A stretch of DNA of 64,000 nt from Zygnema cylindricum (Eukaryota > Streptophyta > Zygnematophyceae > Zygnematales > Zygnemataceae): positions 65,987 through 129,986 of the forward strand of contig JBBHKE010002548.1 of NCBI GenBank assembly GCA_037447655.1, in the 5' to 3' direction. Of the stretch, positions 20,185 to 29,690 are shown piece by piece. The notes beneath the pieces are model-generated. The model had not been told where the DNA came from. It did no database searches and saw only the letters and a list, made by a program, of their open reading frames with translations. The translations under genes and the position numbers were made by a program. The number at the start of each line of letters is the position of its first letter. The first letter of the stretch is position 1.

Positions 20185-21066
20185 ACACCTATGGTGAGGG
20201 GAGCTAGGCTCTCAGCTATGGTACCACTTATAGGGATTAAAATTGAAGAAAATGACAGAAAAATATGGGAATGCAAAAACACTATAACAAAACATCTCAT
20301 ACTTAGATATGTGTCTAAGTCCATAGCTATCACTTTTTTAAGTCTAACCTAGTCTTCAGAGATATGGGAAGAACTAATTCAGATTTATAAGAGTGAGACT
20401 ATTTAGAGGCAGCAATTAGTAAAACAGGAAATAGAGACCTACGTTTATAAAGGCGGTAGCATGATAGAGTTTTGCAATGATTTTGCTGCGTTATATGTTG
20501 AGCTAACTAGTGCGGGATATGTAGAATCTGAGGAGAGTAAGATTAATACACTACTTATGAAACTCCCAGATGAGTACGAAAACATCATTTGTCGTATGCA
20601 GGCAATGGATGGTTCCTCATGGACTTGGAGCTTTACCATGGGGATAATTCTTGTGAGGGAAAGCACTTTGGAGCTTCGTAGGGGAAAGGACAGGGTAAAT
20701 GCATTTTCAGTTGGTGGTGATTGGCGGAAGCGTGATGAGAGGAACGACGGTGACGAGCGGAAGCGTGATGAGAGGAACGGTGGTGACGAGCGGAAGCGTA
20801 ATGAGAGGAACGGTGGTGATGAGCGGAAGCGTGATGAGAGGAAGAAAGACAAAGGTAAACCTTATCGGAACTTTGGTGGAAAGAGAGGGAGAGGAAAAGA
20901 AAGGGGAGCTTTGAAAAAAAGGGTTTGCTTCTTTTGTAGGGAACCGGGTCATTATATGGAGGAATGCCCTTGTTTGGAAAAACTTAGAAGTTGGAATGTG
21001 GATGAGGAGGAAGAAGGGGAAGAGGAGAAAGAGGATGAAGATTTTTTTAGATCTTCTCCGGATTAG
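20185..21066 (+). pseudogene. Copia-type gag, 3' part, with two stops
   Basis: This continues the frame broken at 8875. It matches Copia gag (UBN2 type): KIWE, a run of hydrophobic positions, SSEIWEELIQIY, the FNDL-like FCNDFAALYVEL, and LMKLPDEYENII. In-frame TAG codons at 20350-20352 and 20404-20406 disable it. Downstream are four tandem copies of an 11-residue GDERKRDERNG-like unit (about 20720-20845) and a single CCHC knuckle (CFFCREPGHYMEEC), then an acidic tail. The gag protein packages element RNA. No protease, integrase or RT follows, so the element is non-autonomous. Confidence 0.8.
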
Positions 21067-21877
21067 TAGTATGGGGAAGAGAGAAAACCCCACAGAAATT
21101 CCACGAAAGCAACAGTGTGCTTTTGGAGGTATAAGGGAAGTAAAGAGAGAGGAGGTACTTGAGGATGTCGAGGAGTGTAGAGTGTATGACTTAGAAATGA
21201 GAAAGTCAGACCTAGGATCCATAAGTGAAAACAGGAAAGATAAAATTAATGAGGATAATTTTATAGATAATAGGGAAACAGAAAACTGATCGGAAAGGGA
21301 GACTTCAACGGATTCCGAGGAAAGGGGAGAAGTGAAACTCGAAGAGGTTTTAAAGGATAGGGGAGAAGAGAAATATTTGATTAAAGGTTTAGGGGAGAAG
21401 AAATATTTATTGGGAATTAAAACAGAAACTGATAGTGGAAAGAAATCCATGGGAGAAAGTGAGGAAAGTTTAATTTTTGCGGATAATAGGTTTGACATCG
21501 CTAAAGGGAGTGATGGTATTTATAAAGGTGTGCCTGTAAAAGGGTTAACATCTGGGTATATGTTGCAGATTGGAGATGGGGCTGGCTGTTTGTATTGCAA
21601 GAGAGAAATCGGGTGGTGTGTGGATGAAAAAGTGATGAGGTGGACAAAATCTTTGCTCGGGGTTATGAAAATTGCGATGCTTAATAAAATATGTGATCAG
21701 CAAGATGAAATTTTTATTTCAGCTCATCTAATGGACCTTTTAAATTGTGAGGGTATTGTCATAAAGGTCTATAAAAAGAAAAGGAAAAGGAAAAAAAATA
21801 AAAATTGGGAGGGAGTATTTTGGTTTTTTTTGTGTGTGTGGGAGTTGAAAGGAAAATAGATTAGAAAATAAGGGGAG
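21067..21877 (+). other. Copia element 3' internal region with unknown ORF
   Basis: After gag, one frame stays open from about 21000 to 21859 apart from a TGA at 21287-21289. The product is Glu/Lys-rich, then contains SDGIYKGVPVKGL and a GCLYCKREIGWC stretch with paired cysteines. It resembles none of the Copia pol domains. The region ends in a purine tract (AAAATAAGGGGAG, just before 21878) that abuts the 3' LTR. Confidence 0.5.
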
Positions 21878-23055
21878 TGTTGATATTTGTGTATTTTCTA
21901 GCTCTGTAAATAGGATAGAAAAAGGCAGAGGCACTCTGCCTCTAACTCCCCTCTCCGAGCCCCCACACTTATTGTAGTCACTGAAGGCTGGATAGGGAGC
22001 TAGAGCCATGGCTGCCTCAGCTCTCTAGAGAAGACAGAGGGTAAAATTGGTAGACTTAACAAAACTTAGTTGACGGACCCAGGAATTGATCCTGGTCCCT
22101 GCCCTCCATCAATGTGAAGCAGCCGTTAGCTCTAGCCGTTAAGTCTAGGAGACATAAATAAGATATATAGGGTTTGATAAATATTTAAATCGTCACATGT
22201 AGATTAATTCGTTTAACAACGAATAAATACTTAGCGCATAGATACAGTATGATTTAGTACGAAGTACGGTATGGGGACAGACCGGATACCGCGCATTTGT
22301 TTCGATAGCGAAACAAATACCGCGCGTCGAATTTCAGCGGCTAGGATTATAGCCAGTTTTGATCGGACGGCCGAGATAGGCGCCGCGATCACGAAAAAGG
22401 CACTTTTGGCGTGTTACAGTCTTTGCCACGTCAGATGACACGTGGCATGAAAACATTAGAATACAGGAATTTCGGAGATTACAGGAACTAATATTGATTT
22501 TACATGTGTCGACATTTTGGCCATGTCGTACAATGGTCGTACATAAAGTACACCGCAACTGTACTTTTCTGTACGACACAGTAATTTGATTGGTGCCGTA
22601 CTTTAGTAGATAGAGTTTTAGAGGGGGAATAGGACTTAGAAAATTTTGGGTAGGTAGCTGCCTCTCCCAAAGAGCACCCTGTATTAATGGCAAACTTTAG
22701 CCAGCCATAACTATCAATTTACTTGATCATTTTCAGTGATACTTTTTGCTGCGGACTCAAGGGAGTCCAAGCTACATAGGGGTGTAGTCGGTCAGAATTT
22801 TTTTCTGCTACGGTGGCTGCATTTCGAAAGGAAATTCAAAGTGGGTGAATGTGTCCAACTCTCATATTCTAACTTTGCATTCTGTGGTGGAACTGACAAC
22901 ACAGAGTGTTATTTCACAGGGGTGAATCTATATTTGGGTTTTGATTGTCAAAGGGTCAGTCATTTGGGTTTATATCAAGTTAGGAGTCGGCACTATCTAG
23001 ATTAGCTTCCTGGGATCTGCATACTCTAAGGGCCAATGGAGGTCTCAGAGTTTCA
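21878..23055 (+). repeat. Copia-type element, 3' LTR
   Basis: It starts TGTTGATATTTG right after the polypurine tract and ends TTTCA next to the ATTTA duplication (23056-23060). It matches 7380-8611 but has a single copy of the segment that is duplicated there. Confidence 0.88.
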
Positions 23056-23060
23056 ATTTA

Positions 23061-23540
23061 GTGCTAAAAGACGTGGCAGATTATGGTCCACGTCCTTAAA
23101 TAGTGTGATTTATTTTATTTAAAGTATCATTGTCAAAATTTTGGGGTGCCGATATGGAGTACTTAAGGCGAATAATGATTCAAGGTGTACAGAAGATAAT
23201 GGTAGCAAGTAATGACAAAAAAAAAACAATCCGAAATTCCAAATTTCTAAAATTGAGATTGAAACGGTGCGAAAGCCTTCATTGCCGCGGGGATTCGTTT
23301 TGTCGTTTTGGGGCGAACGAAAAGTACACTTGTTGTCAAAAGAAAAAAAAAATGTGTTATTTATTTCAAAAAGAGCGATGGAAAAATCCATCAAGGTACA
23401 AAAGGGTTCAAAAAAGGAAAATAAACGCTTAATGCTAAAAAATAGCCAAAGAACACAAAGGTAAAGAAAACATGTGAAGCCACCAAATCTACTTAGAATA
23501 ACTGCCAAAACTAAGCAAGTTTACTAAAGATGACATTATA
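23061..23540. other. Remainder of the small TIR element, then LINE 3' flank
   Basis: Bases 23061-23110 carry the internal block of the small TIR family (GTGGCAGATTATGGTCCACG then TTAAATAGTG). The rest is AT-rich and probably includes the 3' untranslated end of the LINE on the minus strand. No gene is seen. Confidence 0.45.
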
Positions 23541-23552
23541 CAAAGGGAAAAA

Positions 23553-26500
23553 CTACACAACCCTAACAATCTTAACTCCACACCCTCGAAGATTGTGGAT
23601 GTGGATTGGATCCCTTGGTGGAAGATCTGGGAGGCCCCGCTTCTCATCCGCCACTGTGCTCCGCCGCAGAAGGGCCGCGGCTTGCGCCCGTTGAAGAGCT
23701 ATTGAAACTCGTTGACGGTAAAACGAAACAAGAAGGCTTCGGGGAGGGCTTTGCGGACCTTGAGACTCAAATGTCTTCTTCGCACAGTTGCGGAGGAAAT
23801 CATCAAAAGACTTGTCCAAAGTACCAAAAATTTCTGCGGCAAATGGCACAAATTGGTCCGCCCGGTCTTGGTGAGCGTAATCTCTTTCCTTAGAAGTTGC
23901 TGCGTCCCAAGCCGCCACGCTTGTATGTACCACCGCATGAGAAGAAACGTGGGTCCCAGTCGGATGCGTGAGGACCACATCACCCAAAGTCCTCCCAGCC
24001 CCATGGAGGAAAACCAAGTCAACTCGAGTTCTTCGAAGGCAATTAGACAGAGAGCGAGGAGGTAGTACATGAGAAATTTCGCGCCTCACGGTGTAGCCTG
24101 CGTCGATGCCAATTGCAGCATTTGAGTCGCGAACCAAATCATGCGCAACAGTACGTTCACCGCCCCTAGAGCAACGGAGTAGATGAATCCCGTCCTAGTC
24201 GATAGGTTGGTTACAAACACAATGGGGTCGCCCAAGAAGCGCAAGTTGAGGCAAACCCAAACGAAGAAGTACGGCAGATGTGAATTGACGTCAGACGAAG
24301 TGTTGAAAACTCGGCGTGGCTTGCAACCAAGCACCAACCCCGGCCCAGAACACGAACGCAGTCGAGCACGCGATTGAGCAGAAGGTAGCGCGTTTAAAAG
24401 GTTATGGAATTCAACGACTGCCAATTGCTCGGTTATACGTTGTTGGAGATGAAAGTTGTTGTCGGAAATAAGAGTTGGAAATGGTGGAACCTTGTTTTGT
24501 GCATCAGATGGGAGGAGTGCACGCGCAGTGAGAAGAGTCTCATGAAAAGGAAAAAGGTTTTCCTCCACCTTAGGGACAACTAGGGCGAGGATTCGAACGT
24601 CATCGACGATAAATCGAGAGGTGATGGTAGGTGCCACTAAAGCCCAACTACCCAAATATGCCGTCGGAGCAACTCTAGCCACGGGAATCAAACCTAAACC
24701 GCCATTCGAAATAGGGAGACTTGCTTGTTGGCGAGCAAACGAGCCCTCTAGCCGATCAAAAATCCCATGCCCAACGAGGTGGTGGAGTACGCTGAAAATT
24801 TTGTCGTCGAAGTCCTTAAGAGAAGACAAAAATGAGGGCGTTGGTGGGACAGTTGAGCAAGATAAAGAGGACGTTGAGCAAAACAACGAGTGAAGATTGC
24901 GAAAGCCACTTGGGAGTCGGAGAGCTTAAGAAGGTAATCCGAGTGCGAGAGGTCCTCCAATAAAGCATCACTAACAACCTGGTTCACAAACGATGGGGTG
25001 CCAATAGGAGATCCCAAAGCTTTAATTCCCTCTGTTGAAGACGCGATTCGAAAACCCATAGGGACGGGGTAGTTAGAAGGTAAGCCTTGGGGGCACCACG
25101 CTACACATTTAGATGGCTTTATTGATAAACAGATCTTACAAAGTTGCTCTGCAAAATGTGTGAAGGCAGACAAAACCTGGTCACGGGGACCGACAATATG
25201 CGTATCATCCGCAATCGAAGGGAATAAATAACCTGGAAAAGCCGCAGCAGAGTCCCGCAATGCCTGAAGATGAGCCAACGCAAAGAGGGGTGCCCCTAAA
25301 GGATCACCCTGGCGAGTGCCAGTCGCAGATTCTAAAGTGGCAACATCACCAAAGGGACCGCCAAGAGGAAAGATGAGGGGGCTTGGACGAGAATAAAAGG
25401 TACGCACAAAAGGGAAAATCTGGTTAATTGGCGATGGAGCATGCCTTAATTCTCGAAAGATAACATTACGACTAACCGTGTTAAATGCGTTGGCAACATC
25501 CACTTGAAGGACCACCCAGTCCGGATGGAGGTCTAGAAGAGCCCGAAGGCCATGAACAACTGCCTCACAACCTCCCTTGGTAGCGACTCTAAACTGGTGC
25601 GGTATAAAGTGGTCATGGAAGGCCCCTTGAAGTTGAATACACATTGCACGAGCCACCAATCGGTACAAAACCTCTCCAATAGCAATAGGACGAATGCCGC
25701 CAGCTGGTTTGGAAACAGCAACGAGACGTGCTGCAGAAAGAAGTGGTATAACATGGTGAGGGACGTCCCCCCGAGCCACCCCAAAAGCCACTTTAAAGAA
25801 AAGGTCAAAACCTTGAGAGGGGGTCTCAGGAGGAAATACATCTCGTAGGAGTTCATAAACCATGCCAGATGGGCCTCCCGCCGAAAGATGAGGAGACCGA
25901 ACTAATGCTTTTGTAAATGCGTCTCGCTCTAAGTTAAAAGACTCGAGTGGATCATGCACCTCAACGAAAGGAAGGATCTCGTCACGGGTAGGAGGATGGA
26001 GCAAAAGCAAATCTTCAACTGTTGCCTCTGATGACGAAGACGGGGTGAAGGGTCGAAGCGTACGAGCAGCTCGAGAAAAATCTCTAGAACGACCAAGGTG
26101 GATCGCCCGATGTTATCTCGCTATGGAGCCTGGAAGTGGGGCATGACGCTTAGGAGGGGACCTGGAAAGACCTATGACACGATCCGTGTGCTCATGTTGC
26201 AATGACTCCCAATCTCCCCTCAAAAATCGTTGGCAACGAGCCTTCGTCTCACGAGCCCCGCTTGCACCCCCCCTTGTTGGCAAAACCAAAACCCAAAGAG
26301 GAAATAGGAGCACTAAGTGCCATGCCGCGTCGTTGGCGATGTCTTTAGCCAATAATGCTAAAGGAAATCGAAGAGCCGTTTGGACAAAATCACGAAGATT
26401 GCTTAGGATACGAGTGTACAATCGAGGGCGTGGATAACCCAAGTGATAACACCCTAGAACGTCGAGACGACGAACATATTGCCAATCAGCAGGAGATGGT

Positions 26501-27150
26501 TGTTGACGAACAATTGGTGGAGAAGGCTGGCCCTTGTCGGGGGGCGGGATGCCTTTAGGAGTAAAAGAACATGACTTCAAATGCCTCGACAAACCGCCAC
26601 CCGCCACATATAGCCTTGCACACTGGTGACAAGGCACCCTAGTTGGACCAATATTTGATGGTGAAGGCAACGAAGGTGGTTGAGAAAGAGGGATGGGATG
26701 CAAAGGTGGAGAATGCTCTTGAAAATGGGGTGGACTATAAGGGGCAACAATGGGAGGGGAGGCTCTTTGCTTAAAGGTGGGGATGAAATAGGGTTTGTAA
26801 AAGGTATTGTTGGTGTGATATCAGGGGGATGTTCAACCCCACACGGGCCTCAAGGGTTGGGAATGATGGAGGGAACCGTGGGTGGGGGTAATTCTACAGT
26901 GGGGAGGGGGAGAGTGGTGCCCTGGGAGGTGGGAAGCAAAGGATTAAAGGTCTCATCTGCGGTGATCAAACGTGGCCGCGCGTGATCTAGACGGCGACGG
27001 GGAACGTGACGCACGCCGTTTGTGAGGGGCCATAAGAGCAAGAGTCAGTGGATGGCGAGCGCTTGTGTTGCTGCGCGCTTGGTGGTATTGCACAATTCTC
27101 TCGGAAAGCTCCCTTCGCTGGAGTGTTCTGGGTGGAAGGGTAAAATCCGC
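23553..27150 (-). pseudogene. R2-like non-LTR retrotransposon (zinc finger, RT, RLE)
   Basis: Sense order on the minus strand is: a proline-rich N-terminus (27.15-26.7 kb), a CCHC-type zinc finger (CHQCARLYVAGGGLSRHLKSC spacing, about 26.6 kb), RT (26010-24850) with FADD-class box IADDTHIVG, a thumb region, then a CxC...H...C knuckle (about 24.2 kb) and a restriction-like endonuclease with RVDLVF and DVVLTHPT (24.1-23.6 kb). Such an endonuclease downstream of RT is characteristic of R2-type LINEs, which nick target DNA and prime reverse transcription there. Breaks: TAA at 26113-26115, a frame shift near 24.85 kb, another near 24.26 kb, and TAG at 24195-24197. The copy is dead but well preserved. 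Confidence 0.82.
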
Positions 27151-27249
27151 CCGCAAAGCTCTCCTTGGTGGGCCCGAGTAGGTAAAGTAAAAAAGGAAAT
27201 AAAACAGGCTCTTTGGGTGACAAAAGGAAGATAGTCGAAAAAACTTGCG

Positions 27250-27750
27250 GCCGAGAAAAAGAAAAAGGAAATCGGCCGAAATTGGGAGAAGCGATTACAA
27301 AAAGACTAGAGAACGGATGGAGCTGATTCGCCCACGAATAGGAAGGTCTTTGAAAATACTCTCTGTAGAGTATCTGCACGCCAAATTTGGCGAAAGACAC
27401 TTGAAGAAAATGAGAAAAAACCTTAAGAGGAAATTACGACTAAAGCTTTTGGAAAAGTGTCATCAAAAAACAATTCCCTCCAATACGAGCTGATCGTACG
27501 TAATCTTGATGCCTTACTAATTTCTCGCCAAATTGGGCGGCCAAGATGGCAAGAGATGGCCACAAAAAGTAAGAAAGAAATCGGCCGAAACTTGCAGACT
27601 CGATTAATGGAAAACGGGAGAGCGGATGGAAATATTTTGCTAGCCAATAGAAAGGTTTTTGAAAATACGTTTTTTTAAGTACCTGTGCGCCAAATTTGAC
27701 GCCGGATACACAAAGAGATGGTCAAAAAACCCTAGCTGGAAGCCATGGCC
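27250..27750. repeat. About 300-bp tandem units upstream of the LINE
   Basis: Segments 27250-27480 and 27540-27780 share the order ATCGGCCGAAA, GGAAGG/GAAAGGTTTTTGAAAATAC, GCGCCAAATTTG. Tandem 5' monomers of this kind often serve as LINE promoters; that role is inferred here. Confidence 0.5.
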
Positions 27751-28194
27751 GAAGCTTCTGGAAGAAACCACCGATGCCAAATCAGTTAAAGGAGAGTGGA
27801 CGACCTTATGAAATCAAAAGCGTACGACCACCAGTGAACAGGAGCGCACCGTGCAGCACTTCGTCCGTACCGGATGTGGTTCGGATGAGGCTCGGATGCG
27901 GATCCATTTTCTTTACACCCCTCCGAGTGGACTGCTTTCCTTAAGACCCTAAACCCCTCTGGGAATCGATTTTTAGCCACGGTTCTGACCGTACCATCGC
28001 TGCATCGTACCGACGCTGAAATAAAAACGTTTTTAGGGTTCCGAGGATTGGCGAGGCGAATAGGGAGCTAGAGTGAGGAGTTTTAGGGTTCGAAGGCTCG
28101 GGAAGGCAAAGGAAAGATGGGCGGCGAGGGAGATAGGCGGGGAGGGGACGCACGGGAGGAATAGGGCGACAGATCAGGAACTAAAGCTGGTAAC

Positions 28195-28725
28195 TTTTGC
28201 CCAATTCTCTCTCTCTCTCTCTCCATCTTTCCCTCTCTCCCACCGCTTTTCTTTTCTTTTTTTCTTGTCTTGTCCTTTTTTCTCTCTTTTCCATTCCTTT
28301 CCTTTCCTCTCCTATCTATTTTTTTCCTATTCATTCCTTTCCCTTCCATTCTCTTCCCTTCCTTCCCTTCCCTTCCCTCTCCTTCCCTTCCCTTCCCTTT
28401 CCTCCCCTTTCCTTCCCTTCCCTTCCCTTCCCTTCCCTTCCCTTTCGTTTCCATCCCTATCCTTTTTCCTTTCCTTTCCTCTCGTCTCCTCTCCTTTCCT
28501 TTCCATTCTTTTCCTTCCCTTTCTTCCTTCCCTTTCCTCTCCGTCCTTCTTCCTTTCCTTGCCTTCTCTTGTCTTGACTTTCCTGTCCTTTTGTTTCTCC
28601 TTTCCGTTCCACTTCCCTTTCATTTCGTCTTATCTGCAGTTTCCTTTCCCTCGTCCATTCCTTTCCTTTCCTTATCTTTTTTTTCTTGCCCTTTCCTCTT
28701 TGTCTTTTTCTTTTTTTTAACCTTT
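28195..28725. repeat. CCTTT/CCTTCC polypyrimidine tract
   Basis: About 500 bases consist almost entirely of C and T on the plus strand. A homologous shorter tract lies at 30060-30470. The long open frames across it are low-complexity artefacts. Confidence 0.9.
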
Positions 28726-28808
28726 TTGCAGGTGCCAGCTGGCAGTTGCGCCTTTCCGGGCAGGCGGCAGTTTGCGGGCGATTTCCTCCTGGCCTTATTT
28801 TGGCACTG

Positions 28809-28862
28809 GGGGGGGGGGGGGGGGGGGGGGGGGAGGGGGGGGGGAGGGAGGGGGAGGGGGAG
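28809..28862. repeat. Poly-G run
   Basis: An uninterrupted run of over 25 G residues is followed by further G-rich sequence. It could form G-quadruplex DNA and is a likely site of polymerase slippage or assembly error. Confidence 0.9.
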
Positions 28863-28977
28863 TGAGAGGGGAGTGCGAGGGCAAGCCGAGGAGGGCGGGA
28901 GGCTTTTTTTGAAAATGAGATATGCTGTTCGATGTTTCCGATCGCCTCCCTCTCCCTCCGAAACCGGCCGACTTCCC

Positions 28978-29035
28978 TGTGTGACGTCACAGTTTGAGTG
29001 AGTGTAAAGCAGCCAATGAGACAAAAACTATTGTG
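28978..29035 (+). promoter_or_regulatory. CRE-like and CCAAT motifs (duplicated at 30.69 kb)
   Basis: TGACGTCAC and, about 30 bases later, CCAATGAGAC occur here, and both recur at the equivalent place in the second tandem copy (30689-30730). The spacing is promoter-like, but no downstream gene is established. Confidence 0.3.
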
Positions 29036-29347
29036 ACAGTGACATCTTGATCAGCAGTGATTGGCCAAGGACAAGAGTTGAATGATTCTGGCATGGAGGT
29101 GCAAGAGGACAGAAGGGGAACGCGGGAATCAAAATCTAGTCCATCGCCTTAATCATGAAGCCACAAACTAGATGATGAGCTAAATGTGGCACTAATTTTT
29201 TACTGTGCAAAATCGTTTTTAAAAAATCTGCGATTTTAATCCTCGAATGAATGGAAGTTGAGGTTTTTTGCAGAGCAATTGTTCACTATTTGTACGGTTT
29301 TTGTCCATAATTACTTTTAAAAGGAAGAGTGAGAGAGAAGGAGAGCT

Positions 29348-29349
<2 letters not shown>

Positions 29350-29427
<78 letters not shown>

Positions 29428-29432
29428 CAGTT
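29350..29432. repeat. (CT)n microsatellite
   Basis: About 40 uninterrupted CT dinucleotides. The equivalent site in the second tandem copy (31041-31055) has only a handful. Confidence 0.95.
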
Positions 29433-29690
29433 CTTTTTTTTCTTTTTTTACACAATCTTTTCTTTGTTTTCTGTTTTCTTTTTGATCAGCAGGGATTTCT
29501 CCAATTTCTGGAACATATGGCTGAGCCTCGTGACCCTGAATATTTCTCCGCCTGTAACTAAGTGGTGAGGAACTTTTGACAAATTTTTGAAGACATTTTG
29601 TTATTTTTATGGGGATTTTTTATGGATTTTGTGATTTATTTGGATTTTTTTTCTTGTGATTATTCAACTCGTAGTTTCTGCGACAAAATT

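Larger units (their letters stand above)
7380..23055 (+). mobile_element. Gag-only Copia-type LTR element (TR-GAG-like) hosting the Gypsy
   Basis: The LTRs are 7380-8611 and 21878-23055, with the matching ATTTA duplication on both outer sides. After subtracting the nested Gypsy the element is about 4.4 kb: LTR, gag with one zinc knuckle, an unknown ORF, a polypurine tract and LTR. Lack of pol suggests trans-mobilisation by an autonomous relative. Confidence 0.85.

Noticed and set aside
20350-20406. Possible use of TAG as a sense codon (altered genetic code)
   Set aside because: The TMEM205-like gene ends naturally in TAG and the host exons contain no internal TAG; the stops occur only in mobile elements and fit mutation.
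20707-21498. 263-residue minus-strand frame opposite the Copia gag
   Set aside because: Serine/leucine-rich mirror of the purine-rich gag sequence.
28073-29001. Long open frames (up to 243 residues) on both strands across the pyrimidine tract
   Set aside because: They consist of Ser/Phe/Leu or Glu/Lys/Arg runs dictated by CCTTT repeats and are mirrored on the opposite strand; low-complexity artefacts.
29219-29568. Arg-Glu or Leu-Ser repeat proteins over the CT microsatellite
   Set aside because: Direct translation of (CT)n; no unique sequence or conserved motif.
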